From: an uncultured Bacteroidales bacterium
Lineage (GTDB): Bacteria; Bacteroidota; Bacteroidia; Bacteroidales; Paludibacteraceae
DNA: 43,560 nucleotides
Direction of reading: 5' to 3'
NCBI GenBank assembly: GCA_902774185.1
Contig: CACYHE010000015.1
Coordinates: 1-43,560, forward strand
A program made the translations under genes and the position numbers. Each line of letters opens with the position of its first letter. Position 1 is the stretch's first letter. Positions 34,511 to 42,155 of the stretch are shown here, one piece after another. A model generated the notes under the pieces. It searched no databases. It was not told the origin of the DNA and saw only the letters and a list, made by a program, of their open reading frames with translations.

Positions 34511-37500
34511 ATGAGACAAAAACTCTTATCGCTGATGTTTGTGCTGGCTATCGGACTATGTTCGTTTGCGCAGACATCGCTCAAGGGTCGTGTTATCGAT
34601 GAGGCCACGCAGTTACCTGTAGTGGGAGCAAAGATAACCCTGGCCAACCAAAACATCTCCACCTCGACGAACCAAGAGGGTTTGTTTACCCTACTCTACT
34701 TGGAAGCGATGGATGAAGAGGTGCTCATTGAGAAAGAGGGGTTCATGCCGGAGCTTGAACTGATCAATCTCAGGGAGAATGAAGAAAACGTGATGGACGA
34801 CATTGTCATGAAGCAAGACATTGTCAATCAGGCACAAGACGAGATCTTGCTGAACCTGACGGAAGAGGAGATGACGGACGATGAAGGTCGTTCCCAATCG
34901 CAGGCATCCTCTTCTTCGGCATCGACGGACGTATTTAATTCAAACACCTCATTCGCTTGGTCCACAGCCCGTTATCGCAACCGTGGTTACCAGTCGAACG
35001 CAGAGAACTACTACATCGAGGGTTTGAATTTCAGCTCGCAGGAACGCGGTCAGTTCAACTATTCGGCGATGGGAGGCTTGAATGATGCAAGTCGTTACAA
35101 AGAGGTGTTGAACCCGATGGAGGCGACCAACTTCACCTTTGGTGGTATCGCTCAATCGACGAACTACCTGATGGGTGCCAGCCGTTATGCACAAGGTTGG
35201 AAAGTAGGAGCAGCGGGAACGAACCGAAACTACAAGGCTCGTGTGAACGCAACTTATTCGAGCGGTGTGATGGCGAACGGTTGGGCAGTAACAGCACAGT
35301 TGGCTTACCGTTTCTCTCCGTATATCGATAACAAAGGTATCATCGGAGAAGGTATCAAGTACTACTCGCTGGGTTACTTCCTGACGGCAGAGAAGATCTG
35401 GGACAATGCCCGTTTGAAGTTGATCACTTTCGGTGCCCCGACAGAGCGTGGCCAAAATGCAGCGGTAACGCAAGAGGTTTATGACTTGACGGGAAGTAAC
35501 AACTACAACCCGTATTGGGGTTATCAGGACGGCAAGGTACGTAACAGCCGTATCGTGAAGTCGTACGACCCGACGGTTATCGCCGCTTATGAGCGTATGA
35601 TCGATGACAAGCAACGCTTCAAAGTGGCAGCCGGTTACCATTATTCCTGGTATTCGAACTCTGCGTTGACGTTCTACAACGCACCGGATCCCCGTCCGGA
35701 CTACTACCGTAACCTGCCTTCGGCCATGTGGGACGGTCAGATAGCGAACCCGAACAACGCGGGCTCAGCGGATCAGTTATTCGACGCCAACGGCAAGCAC
35801 TATCCTTGGGGTTTGTTTATCGGCGAGGACATGAACGGCAAGAGTTACGGCAGCGGTTTCATCGGTCATGACGGTAATTTGGTAGGTCCGTCTATTGATG
35901 AGGCTCAGTACAATGCGTTGGTAGATTTGTGGAAGAACAGAGATAATCTGACTACTCAGATTGACTGGAATAATATCTATGCCGCCAACTATGCGAACAA
36001 CGCCGTAGATCCGGAAGGTTCGGCACGTTATATCCTGGAGCGCCGTCATAATGACATCCAGGAAGCGAATGCGATGTTCAACTATGTGAACGAGCAATAT
36101 GACCACCTGAAGATGACCTTGGGCGTAGAGGGTAAATATTCGCAAGGTATTCATTACAAGACGATTGATGATCTGCTTGGCGGTAATCAATGGATTGATA
36201 TTGATGCTTTTGCAGACCGTGATATCAAAGAGTTGGCTTCCAACAGCGGTTTCACTCAGTCCGATATCGCCTATGTGATCCAGAACGATCTGTATAACCG
36301 AAATCAAAAGATTCATAAGAACGAACGTTTCGGTTACGATTACCGCATTAACATGGCGAAAGCCAATGTATGGTTCCAGAACGAGTGGACATTCAATGAG
36401 GTTGATTTTTACTACGCCCTCGCGCTTAACTACACCTCGATGCAACGTTTCTCCAAAATGTTCAACGGTCGTCAAGCTTACTTGGCTACGCTGGGTTATA
36501 AGAGCGGCACGATGTGGAAATACTTAGGCAACAATATTGATCAGTATCCTATTGATCCGGATCAGGATCAAGGTCTTCACAAAACTTTCTACGGAAATGC
36601 GCACCATTTCTTAGATCCGTCTTTCAAGGTCGGTGCCACGTATAAGATCAACGGTCGTAACCGTTTGAAATTGAACGCATTGGCAGAGACTCGTGCTCCT
36701 TATGCACGCGATGCTTATATCTCGCAGCGTGTACACGACCGCGTGGTAGAGAGTATTTATGTGCATGACAAAGCCAAGAACCTGAAACAATTCTACGCAT
36801 CGAGCGAGAAAGTGGTTTCGGCAGACCTGACGTATGAATTTAACTACCCGATCGTACGTGGTCGTATCACGGGATTCTTCACGCAGAGTTGGGACGGAAC
36901 GGAGTTGAACGGATATTATGACGACGAGTCCCGTACGTTTGTGAACCAAGCGATGACCGGTATTGACAAACGCTACATGGGTATTGAGGCAGCTGCCGCT
37001 GTTAAGTTAGGTACGTACTTTACGTTGACGGGAGTTACGTCGGTAGGCGACTACCGCTACACGAGCGATGCCATCGCTGTTCAATCCGCAGAAAACGGTA
37101 TGCCTATGTCGCAGGACGAGGTGACGAAAGGTCTGATTCTTGAGACCACGGACAAGGTTTTACTGAAAGGCATGCGTCTGTCAACGGGTCCGCAAGTGAA
37201 CGCCAGCTTGAAGTTAAGTTTCTTCCATCCGAAGATGTGGTTTGCTGATGTGACGGTCAGTTACCATGACTGGAATTTCCTGTCAGTAGCACCGAGTCGT
37301 CGAATGCAAGGTTTGTACACCGGTACGCGTATTGACGGAACGCATGTGAACGGATCGTTCAATGACGAGTTCGCCAATGCGGTTATGACGACCGATAACA
37401 AAGTTTCGGAGGCTACTATTGATATCGATCCGGAGAGTCCGACTTACGGTCAGGCTACCTATAGCGCGAATACGGTGCTGGATGCGAACGGCGTACCGGT

Positions 37501-37831
37501 ACTCAAATATCCGTACAATATTATGACGGAGCAAGAGAGTCTGGCAGCAACGAACCCGATGAACCGCTTCCTGATTGACATGTCCGTAGGTAAATTGATT
37601 TATCTGCCGAACCGTCAGTCTGTATCTATCAACCTGAGTGTGACCAACTTAACGAACAACACGCACTTCAAGACAGGCGGTTATCAACAAGCCCGTCTGC
37701 CGCGTGGTGTACGTCAAGGAGAGAAAGACTACCACAACTCGGTTATCACCGCCAATGCATGGAAATACCCGTCCAAGTACTACTATGCATGGGGAGTTAA
37801 CTTCTTCTTAACAGTAACCTATAAATTCTAA
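34511..37831 (+). CDS. TonB-dependent receptor-like outer-membrane protein
   Basis: A 1106-residue exported protein: signal peptide, then a carboxypeptidase-regulatory-like domain (TSLKGRVIDEATQLPVVGAKITL, about 22-110) and an acidic Ser-rich linker (SQSQASSSSASTDV). A plug-like region (RYRNRGYQSNAENYYIEGLNFS) leads to a long beta-barrel ending in aromatic Phe (FFLTVTYKF), as outer-membrane barrels do. It precedes a DUF5689 lipoprotein by 5 nt, a pairing seen in Bacteroidota uptake loci. The substrate is unknown; no clear SusD gene is present. Confidence 0.85.
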   Translation: MRQKLLSLMFVLAIGLCSFAQTSLKGRVIDEATQLPVVGAKITLANQNISTSTNQEGLFTLLYLEAMDEEVLIEKEGFMPELELINLRENEENVMDDIVMKQDIVNQAQDEILLNLTEEEMTDDEGRSQSQASSSSASTDVFNSNTSFAWSTARYRNRGYQSNAENYYIEGLNFSSQERGQFNYSAMGGLNDASRYKEVLNPMEATNFTFGGIAQSTNYLMGASRYAQGWKVGAAGTNRNYKARVNATYSSGVMANGWAVTAQLAYRFSPYIDNKGIIGEGIKYYSLGYFLTAEKIWDNARLKLITFGAPTERGQNAAVTQEVYDLTGSNNYNPYWGYQDGKVRNSRIVKSYDPTVIAAYERMIDDKQRFKVAAGYHYSWYSNSALTFYNAPDPRPDYYRNLPSAMWDGQIANPNNAGSADQLFDANGKHYPWGLFIGEDMNGKSYGSGFIGHDGNLVGPSIDEAQYNALVDLWKNRDNLTTQIDWNNIYAANYANNAVDPEGSARYILERRHNDIQEANAMFNYVNEQYDHLKMTLGVEGKYSQGIHYKTIDDLLGGNQWIDIDAFADRDIKELASNSGFTQSDIAYVIQNDLYNRNQKIHKNERFGYDYRINMAKANVWFQNEWTFNEVDFYYALALNYTSMQRFSKMFNGRQAYLATLGYKSGTMWKYLGNNIDQYPIDPDQDQGLHKTFYGNAHHFLDPSFKVGATYKINGRNRLKLNALAETRAPYARDAYISQRVHDRVVESIYVHDKAKNLKQFYASSEKVVSADLTYEFNYPIVRGRITGFFTQSWDGTELNGYYDDESRTFVNQAMTGIDKRYMGIEAAAAVKLGTYFTLTGVTSVGDYRYTSDAIAVQSAENGMPMSQDEVTKGLILETTDKVLLKGMRLSTGPQVNASLKLSFFHPKMWFADVTVSYHDWNFLSVAPSRRMQGLYTGTRIDGTHVNGSFNDEFANAVMTTDNKVSEATIDIDPESPTYGQATYSANTVLDANGVPVLKYPYNIMTEQESLAATNPMNRFLIDMSVGKLIYLPNRQSVSINLSVTNLTNNTHFKTGGYQQARLPRGVRQGEKDYHNSVITANAWKYPSKYYYAWGVNFFLTVTYKF

Positions 37832-37836
37832 CAACA

Positions 37837-39057
37837 ATGAGAAAGTCTATATATGCATACGCAATGATGCTGGCATTGCCGGTCATTGTTCTAATGACTT
37901 CCTGCGAACCCCGCGGGCTAACCGCAGAGGACGTGATTCTTTCGGAAGAGAGTCAACTGGCGGAGATGTTGGATGCCGAGAATCCGGAAGGATATAAGAT
38001 ATACAATATCAATGACTTGCTGGATACGTTCATGACGGAGCCAGGAAACTTCATGAGTGATTCGAGCCGCTACCGTACCCGTTCGTACTATAACGGATTG
38101 TATCTGTTCTCTATTGATACATTCCCGAAGGGAGGTCCGGGTATCTATATCCGTGCACGTGTCGCGACGGATGACTACGGAGGCAATTTCTACAAGTCGA
38201 TGGTGCTGCAACAGGTGAACGACTGGAGTCAAGAGGGTTATCCTGAGATCGACCAGCAATGTCTGCGTGTATCGCTCGATATGGGTTCCGCAGGCGGTAT
38301 GTTCCATCAGGGTCAGGAGATGATTATCCGTTGTAACGGTTTGGCCATCGGTCGTTATGCGAACCAGCCGCAGTTATGTATCCCGACGAACAACAACAAT
38401 ATCTACGCCGGTTCGGCAGAAGAGAAGACAGGTTGGGCACCGGGCCGTATCACGTCTGGTCAATTCCGCAATGCAGCTCATATGATTGGCATGCCGGATG
38501 TGAGCAAGTTGGTCTATGATGATATCAGTATGGTCGTTTTGACGGCTAACTACATCAAGAAATACAGCAATGTTGTAGCAGCCCGCAAAGCGGATGGTCG
38601 TTTGATCCGCATCCGTGATGTTCATTTCAACGGCAAATATGATGAGATGAACAGTGGTCCGACGCCGTGTAACCATTATAAAGCCGATTCGACCGATCTG
38701 GGTAATCCGGAGACGGATAAAAACGCTTGTACGTTTGGTCCGACGACCGGTAATGTGGGTTATCCGCAGTCCCGTTTCGTGGCAGACAAGACCAACAAAT
38801 ACCAAGTGCTGATCAGTACGTCCGAGTACGCACGTTACGCCTATTACTACCTGCCGGCAGAGAAATATGTAGGTTCGATCACCGGTGTGTTGGGATATTA
38901 CATGGATAACGGCAACTACGCCCCGGACGGAGGCGAGTGGTCCATCACGCCGTGTAGCATGGCGGATATTCTGCCGGAGTGTCAGGCAGAGGGTGCAGAT
39001 CCCCGTTGGGAGCCTGTTGAGTGGAAGTTAGGTGTTCCCCAGCCGGAAGACGAGTAA
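37837..39057 (+). CDS. DUF5689-domain lipoprotein
   Basis: A 406-residue lipoprotein with lipobox LMTSC. The N-terminal region is typical of DUF5689 (INDLLDTFMTEPGNF ... YLFSIDTFPKGGPGIYIRARVATDDYGGNFYKSMVLQ ... GQEMIIRCNGLAIGRY). The second half is less recognisable (PTPCNHYKADST, YYLPAEKYVGSITGVLGYY). It probably sits on the outer membrane with the preceding TonB-type receptor. Assignment is from memory of the family pattern. Confidence 0.75.
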   Translation: MRKSIYAYAMMLALPVIVLMTSCEPRGLTAEDVILSEESQLAEMLDAENPEGYKIYNINDLLDTFMTEPGNFMSDSSRYRTRSYYNGLYLFSIDTFPKGGPGIYIRARVATDDYGGNFYKSMVLQQVNDWSQEGYPEIDQQCLRVSLDMGSAGGMFHQGQEMIIRCNGLAIGRYANQPQLCIPTNNNNIYAGSAEEKTGWAPGRITSGQFRNAAHMIGMPDVSKLVYDDISMVVLTANYIKKYSNVVAARKADGRLIRIRDVHFNGKYDEMNSGPTPCNHYKADSTDLGNPETDKNACTFGPTTGNVGYPQSRFVADKTNKYQVLISTSEYARYAYYYLPAEKYVGSITGVLGYYMDNGNYAPDGGEWSITPCSMADILPECQAEGADPRWEPVEWKLGVPQPEDE

Positions 39058-39061
39058 ATAA

Positions 39062-39559
39062 ATGAACTGGTTGGACGTCATACTCCTATTACCGTTATTA
39101 GCCGGCCTGGTACGAGGCTGGGCGCGCGGGTTTATCTCCGAGGTCATCGCCCTTGCGGTGGTGATTCTCGGAGTACTCGGCGCGCGTTGGTTTGCGCCGG
39201 CCGTATCGGGTGCGGTGATGACGCTCTTTGCTTGGCCGAAGGGGGTATGCGACGTGGTCGGTTACACGATCATCTTCTTGGCGATCGCGGTGGCATTGTC
39301 GTTATTGGCAAGACTGCTGAACCGATTCCTGAGCGCCATCCATTTAGGATGGGTGAACAGGATCGTAGGCGCGGCATTCGGATTGTGCAAGTACGGGTTG
39401 ATCACGTTGATTGCCGTCTTTATCGTAGAGCGCACGAATGCGGAGTATCATTATCTGGATGATGCGCCGGTGGTGAAGAAATCTGTTTTGTATCCGAAGA
39501 TGGTGAAAGCAGCACATGCGGTATTATCTTTCACTCGGGAGCAATGTGGGCAACCGTGA
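39062..39559 (+). CDS. CvpA-family membrane protein
   Basis: A 165-residue inner-membrane protein with four hydrophobic segments and the CvpA signature near the N-terminus (NWLDVILLLPLLAGLVRGWARGFISEV). Known relatives affect colicin V production, envelope homeostasis and biofilm; the molecular role is unclear. It starts 4 nt after the lipoprotein gene and overlaps folK by 44 nt. Confidence 0.88.
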   Translation: MNWLDVILLLPLLAGLVRGWARGFISEVIALAVVILGVLGARWFAPAVSGAVMTLFAWPKGVCDVVGYTIIFLAIAVALSLLARLLNRFLSAIHLGWVNRIVGAAFGLCKYGLITLIAVFIVERTNAEYHYLDDAPVVKKSVLYPKMVKAAHAVLSFTREQCGQP

Positions 39560-39941
39560 GCAGACGCTACGGGAGGCACTACAGTATATAGGGCAGCGAA
39601 TAGGAAGGATTGATCGCTGCTCTTCTTTTTTCTATTCCGAACCTTGGGGTTTTGAGAGCGAGAACGGGTTTTGCAACCTGTGCTGTTGTGTAGAGACGAG
39701 ATTGGCGCCGCTGGAGGTGCTGCAAGAGACGCAGGAGATAGAGCGGGAGTTGGGCAGGACGCACAAGTCCGATCCGGCGCATCCGGAGTACCAAGACCGC
39801 ACGATTGATATAGACCTGATACGGGTGTTTGACGAGGCAGGGGAAGAGATTCTAATGAGCGGATCTACGCTCACGCTACCCCACCCGCTTTGGGAAAAGC
39901 GGGAATTTGTAAAACTGCCGTTGGAGGAGATAAGGGGTTAA
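39516..39941 (+). CDS. folK: 6-hydroxymethyl-7,8-dihydropterin pyrophosphokinase
   Basis: A 141-residue HPPK of folate synthesis, transferring pyrophosphate from ATP to the pterin. Recognisable motifs: YLSLGSNVGNREQTL at the N-terminus, FYSEPWGF, and QDRTIDIDLIRV with the Mg-binding Asp pair, then LTLPHPLWEKREFV. The ATG at 39516 begins the family N-terminus exactly, so the 44-nt overlap with cvpA in another frame is real. It suggests translational coupling. Confidence 0.93.
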   Translation: MRYYLSLGSNVGNREQTLREALQYIGQRIGRIDRCSSFFYSEPWGFESENGFCNLCCCVETRLAPLEVLQETQEIERELGRTHKSDPAHPEYQDRTIDIDLIRVFDEAGEEILMSGSTLTLPHPLWEKREFVKLPLEEIRG

Positions 39942-39946
39942 TCCGA

Positions 39947-40381
39947 CTATTTGAGTTCCTGATAGATCATGGCGCGGATAAAGTTATCGAAGCGGAAATA
40001 GTATTTCTGCTTGCCGGATTTGTCGAGAGGGGCTTGCGGGTCAGGCGCACCTTTGAGCTGGGATTCAAAACGACGGCGGTAGTCCTCCAGGAGGGAGCGT
40101 TGCTCATCGGAGGCTGTGTCGGGGAACTTATAGGCATAGATGAGGGCGGTGGTACGTTTTGCCGCTTCGCCGAAATGATTTAGATGGGCAAGTTCGTTGC
40201 CTTGAGGTGGTTTTTGTTTGTAGTCACGTTTGTTTCTCTGGAGATAGGTTTCCGGATCGCATTCTTTGGAAAGTGCTCCGTTCGGAGCATGGAGATGTTT
40301 GCGGCGCGTGATAAGTTTGTGTTGGCTGTCCAAAGCGCCGGTTGTGTAATCGATGCCAGGATCATAAAAGATTTTTCCCAT
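39947..40381 (-). CDS. Unknown 144-residue basic protein
   Basis: No signal peptide or membrane segment. It is charged and Lys/Arg-rich (LITRRKHLHAPNG, YLQRNKRDYKQKPP), then Q...HFGEAAKRTTALIY, LLEDYRRRF, and near the end GKQKYYFRFDNFIRAMIYQEL. The motif order resembles the 116-residue protein at 18859-19209. Both have their own Bacteroidota promoter and a long leader with 11-nt repeats. Convergent with folK, 5 nt apart. Function unknown; a small protein family with leader control is my inference. Confidence 0.7.
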   Translation of the reverse strand: MGKIFYDPGIDYTTGALDSQHKLITRRKHLHAPNGALSKECDPETYLQRNKRDYKQKPPQGNELAHLNHFGEAAKRTTALIYAYKFPDTASDEQRSLLEDYRRRFESQLKGAPDPQAPLDKSGKQKYYFRFDNFIRAMIYQELK

Positions 40382-40472
40382 ATTCTGAATAATTTAAGAT
40401 TATATCTGTTTTGTCAGAGTGATTAGAGAGGTTTGACGTCTTAAAATGGCCATGTGATGCAACCAATAACCA

Positions 40473-40560
40473 CCTACTAATAACCTACTAATCACCTACT
40501 AATAACCTACTAAAATCATACTAATGATGTACTAATCGCATACTATAATATGCTAAATCG
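40473..40560. repeat. 11-nt tandem array, 8 units, in the leader of the 144-residue protein
   Basis: Eight consecutive units in exact 11-nt phase (88 nt) with plus-strand consensus CCTACTAATNA. The upstream end of the array coincides with the predicted transcription start. Units nearest the promoter are the most diverged. Confidence 0.9.
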
Positions 40561-40564
40561 GGTG

Positions 40565-40596
40565 CAAAGGTACTACAAAAAAATGGAATATGCAAA
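40565..40596 (-). promoter_or_regulatory. Promoter of the 144-residue protein gene
   Basis: Minus strand TTTG, 20 nt, TACCTTTG, then CACCCGATTT, similar to the first transcribed bases at dnaA and nrdD. Confidence 0.8.
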
Positions 40597-40726
40597 TTTA
40601 TCCCACAAAAAATTGCATTTTTGTATGTTTTTGCATGTGAATCATTCATTTTAGCCCACAGATTGGACGGATTGGACGGATTTTGGATGGGGTCAACAAT
40701 TGACAACAATTAGACAACAATTATTT
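40597..40726. other. AT-rich spacer with short repeats
   Basis: No coding signal. GATTGGACG occurs twice in tandem (about 40663-40681), and CAACAATT three times with 10-11 nt spacing (about 40694-40722). Nothing else is recognised. Confidence 0.5.
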
Positions 40727-40791
40727 CTTCGCGCTGTTGCGCGAAGCAGGGAACGAAGTATCTATTTGTCAAAAAAGATCAAAAATGATAC

Positions 40792-40815
40792 AAAAAAGCG
40801 CACATGGATGTGCGC
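40792..40815 (-). terminator. Terminator-like stem in array A
   Basis: GCGCACAT stem with loop-less GG turn, followed on the minus strand by six Ts. It is the last hairpin of the array in the minus direction. Confidence 0.7.
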
Positions 40816-40908
40816 GCATAGACGCTATAGAAAGGAAACAGCCGTCTCCCAGGCGGAACAAAGGACGAAATGAGCGGGCAATAGTATTGCCCTGCAAGAA
40901 ACGAAGTC

Positions 40909-40946
40909 AAAAAAAAATCCCCCACTCTGCAGGAGAGAGGGGGATT
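40909..40946 (-). terminator. Terminator-like stem in array A
   Basis: ATCCCCC/GGGGGAT stem with an inner CTCT/GAGAG extension, followed by nine Ts on the minus strand. Nearly the same hairpin ends the aquaporin gene at 42082-42116. Confidence 0.8.
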
Positions 40947-40948
40947 GG

Positions 40949-40998
40949 ATAGGATGCTATAGGACACAATAGGTCGCTATAGGAGGTTATAGAAAGGC
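40949..40998. repeat. 10-nt tandem array (ATAGGNNNNN), 5 units
   Basis: ATAGG followed by five variable bases, repeated five times with exact 10-nt spacing within array A. The last unit is ATAGA. Confidence 0.8.
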
Positions 40999-41056
40999 GA
41001 GGCGGCGTTTTCTATCCGCCAAGATTGGACGGACACATGAGAAAACGCCGAACGGG

Positions 41057-41122
41057 AGGGCGAACATGCCCGGTCGTGGAGAACGGGCAGCGAAGCGGTA
41101 AACCGCCTACACCGCGAGCCCT
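41057..41122. repeat. Three-way-junction module in array A
   Basis: Outer stem AGGGC/GCCCT. The first arm is TGCCCG with 11-nt loop and CGGGCA. The second arm is GCGGT-AA-ACCGC, preceded by GCGAA. It matches the module at 41888-41952 with a fully different but still complementary first arm. Confidence 0.75.
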
Positions 41123-41270
41123 ACACGGGAAACGGAATAACGGGATAGCGGTATAACGAAAGGGAACGGCGGAGTTGACGATCCGCCAAGGGGACGTACT
41201 ATTACGCGCTCTCCGAAAGAGCGCGCACAGGACACTAAAGCGGGATTCAATCCCGAGGAAAGGAAGAAAG

Positions 41271-41297
41271 AAAACGCCCGAGAGGTTGGCTCGGGCG
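41271..41297 (-). terminator. Terminator of the GldL-like gene
   Basis: CGCCCGAG, 7-nt loop, CTCGGGCG, then TTTTC and T-rich sequence on the minus strand, about 20 nt after the stop codon at 41319. Confidence 0.85.
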
Positions 41298-41318
41298 GTA
41301 AGATATTTGATAGGTAGA

Positions 41319-41729
41319 TTATTTCTTTTTAACAAAAAATATACAACCCAATATGCCAGCCAGAAGACTAAGGTTCATTAAGGTGAAGCATGAAAGCATC
41401 ACTATTAGAGAACCTCCAGGCCAATGCAAATGCCGGAAGAGAAAGCCACAAATAGCAAGAGCAAAAAAGATGAAAGCTATGCCTTCCGTATTACGCAGAT
41501 GTTTAGCGACAGAGAGTCCCTTTTCCACATATGCATTCAAAGCACCATATTTGAATATATATATTGCCAAAAAGATGAATAATAAAGAAACAAGAAGAGG
41601 AACAACTACACTCAGTATAAAACAACCACCCGGCCAATGCAAGGTTCTGAATAAAACACCATCAACCAACACGGTTCCAATAAAACCACCGTACAAGGCT
41701 AATAATCCTTGAAAAACTGATTTTTTCAT
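41319..41729 (-). CDS. Small membrane protein with two HWPGG motifs (GldL-like)
   Basis: A 136-residue protein with four predicted membrane segments. The segment FRTLHWPGG (about 27-35) recurs as FRHLHWPGG (about 98-106), so the protein looks like an internal duplication of a two-helix unit. An HWPG motif after the first helix is typical of GldL, the T9SS motor protein. However, GldL is larger with a cytoplasmic tail, and no gldM or other gld genes lie nearby. It is best called a GldL-related membrane protein of unknown role. It has its own promoter and terminator. Confidence 0.7.
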   Translation of the reverse strand: MKKSVFQGLLALYGGFIGTVLVDGVLFRTLHWPGGCFILSVVVPLLVSLLFIFLAIYIFKYGALNAYVEKGLSVAKHLRNTEGIAFIFFALAICGFLFRHLHWPGGSLIVMLSCFTLMNLSLLAGILGCIFFVKKK

Positions 41730-41759
41730 AAATAATTAATTTTAGTAATAAAGATGCCG

Positions 41760-41791
41760 CAAAGGTACAAAGAATTTTTGATATATGCAAA
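41760..41791 (-). promoter_or_regulatory. Promoter of the GldL-like gene
   Basis: Minus strand TTTG, 20 nt, TACCTTTG, about 30 nt before the start codon. Confidence 0.8.
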
Positions 41792-41887
41792 TAAAAGGAG
41801 ATTTTTCTGCGAAAAATATCGGATAGTATCCGATGACAATGAACAAAGCCCGCATATAATTGCGGGAAAAGAACGAAGACGACAGAC

Positions 41888-41952
41888 GCGAGGGCGAAGG
41901 GTCCGCACGTAGAGGGCGGACGGCGAAGCGGTAAACCGCCATATGCCCGAGC
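41888..41952. repeat. Three-way-junction module in array B
   Basis: Outer stem GGGC/GCCC extended across tandem G-A mismatches to a further GC pair. The first arm is GTCCGC with 9-nt loop and GCGGAC; the second arm is GCGGT-AA-ACCGC preceded by GGCGAA, identical to array A. Confidence 0.75.
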
Positions 41953-42081
41953 ACTACAAGAGCAGGCAATCAGATTGCCCTGCAATAGAAGAAAAAGAAA
42001 CTCCGCGCTATCACGCGGAGCAGGAAACGAACTATAAAATATGAAACAGCCGCCTCTCAGGCGGGACAATGAACGAAAATG

Positions 42082-42116
42082 AAAAAATCCCCCTACTCTA
42101 CGGGAGAGAGGGGGAT
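42082..42116 (-). terminator. Terminator of the aquaporin gene
   Basis: ATCCCCC/GGGGGAT stem followed by six Ts on the minus strand, 40 nt after the stop codon. A small GTCCAAAT hairpin precedes it. Confidence 0.88.
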
Positions 42117-42155
42117 CGGGATGTCCAAATAGTATTTGGACGTAATGGACGCTGA

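Larger units (their letters stand above)
40727..41297. repeat. Hairpin array A (about 11 stem-loops)
   Basis: A non-coding, GC-richer stretch made of separate stem-loops: CTTCGCGC stem (40727-40746), GCGCACAT (40798-40815), CCGTCT (40842-40856), GGGCAATA (40876-40892), ATCCCCC (40917-40945), GGCGTTTTC (41004-41049), a three-way junction (41057-41122), GGCGGA (41168-41187), CGCGCTCT (41205-41225), CGGGAT (41241-41255), CGCCCGAG (41275-41297). Several plus-strand linkers carry a purine-rich word like GAAACGAAG. Three stems are followed by T-runs on the minus strand. Small open frames here are not convincing. Five modules recur, shuffled, in array B. Confidence 0.8.
41818..42141. repeat. Hairpin array B (about 8 stem-loops)
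   Basis: Stem-loops in order: ATCGGA (41818-41834), CCCGCA (41849-41866), three-way junction (41888-41952), GGCAAT (41962-41983), CTCCGCG (42001-42020), CCGCCT (42050-42064), ATCCCCC terminator (42087-42116), GTCCAAAT with 3-nt loop (42123-42141). Linkers on the plus strand again read like GAAACGAA or GAACGAA. No consensus promoter lies inside. The region is between the aquaporin stop and the promoter of the GldL-like gene, both on the minus strand. Confidence 0.8.

Noticed and set aside
40727-42141. CRISPR array or long protein genes in the hairpin regions
   Set aside because: Repeats are not uniform and spacers are not of constant length, so it is not CRISPR. Open frames there (for example minus 41012-41335 and 41662-42198) are low-complexity translations of the hairpins, cross promoters or terminators, and have no family signal.
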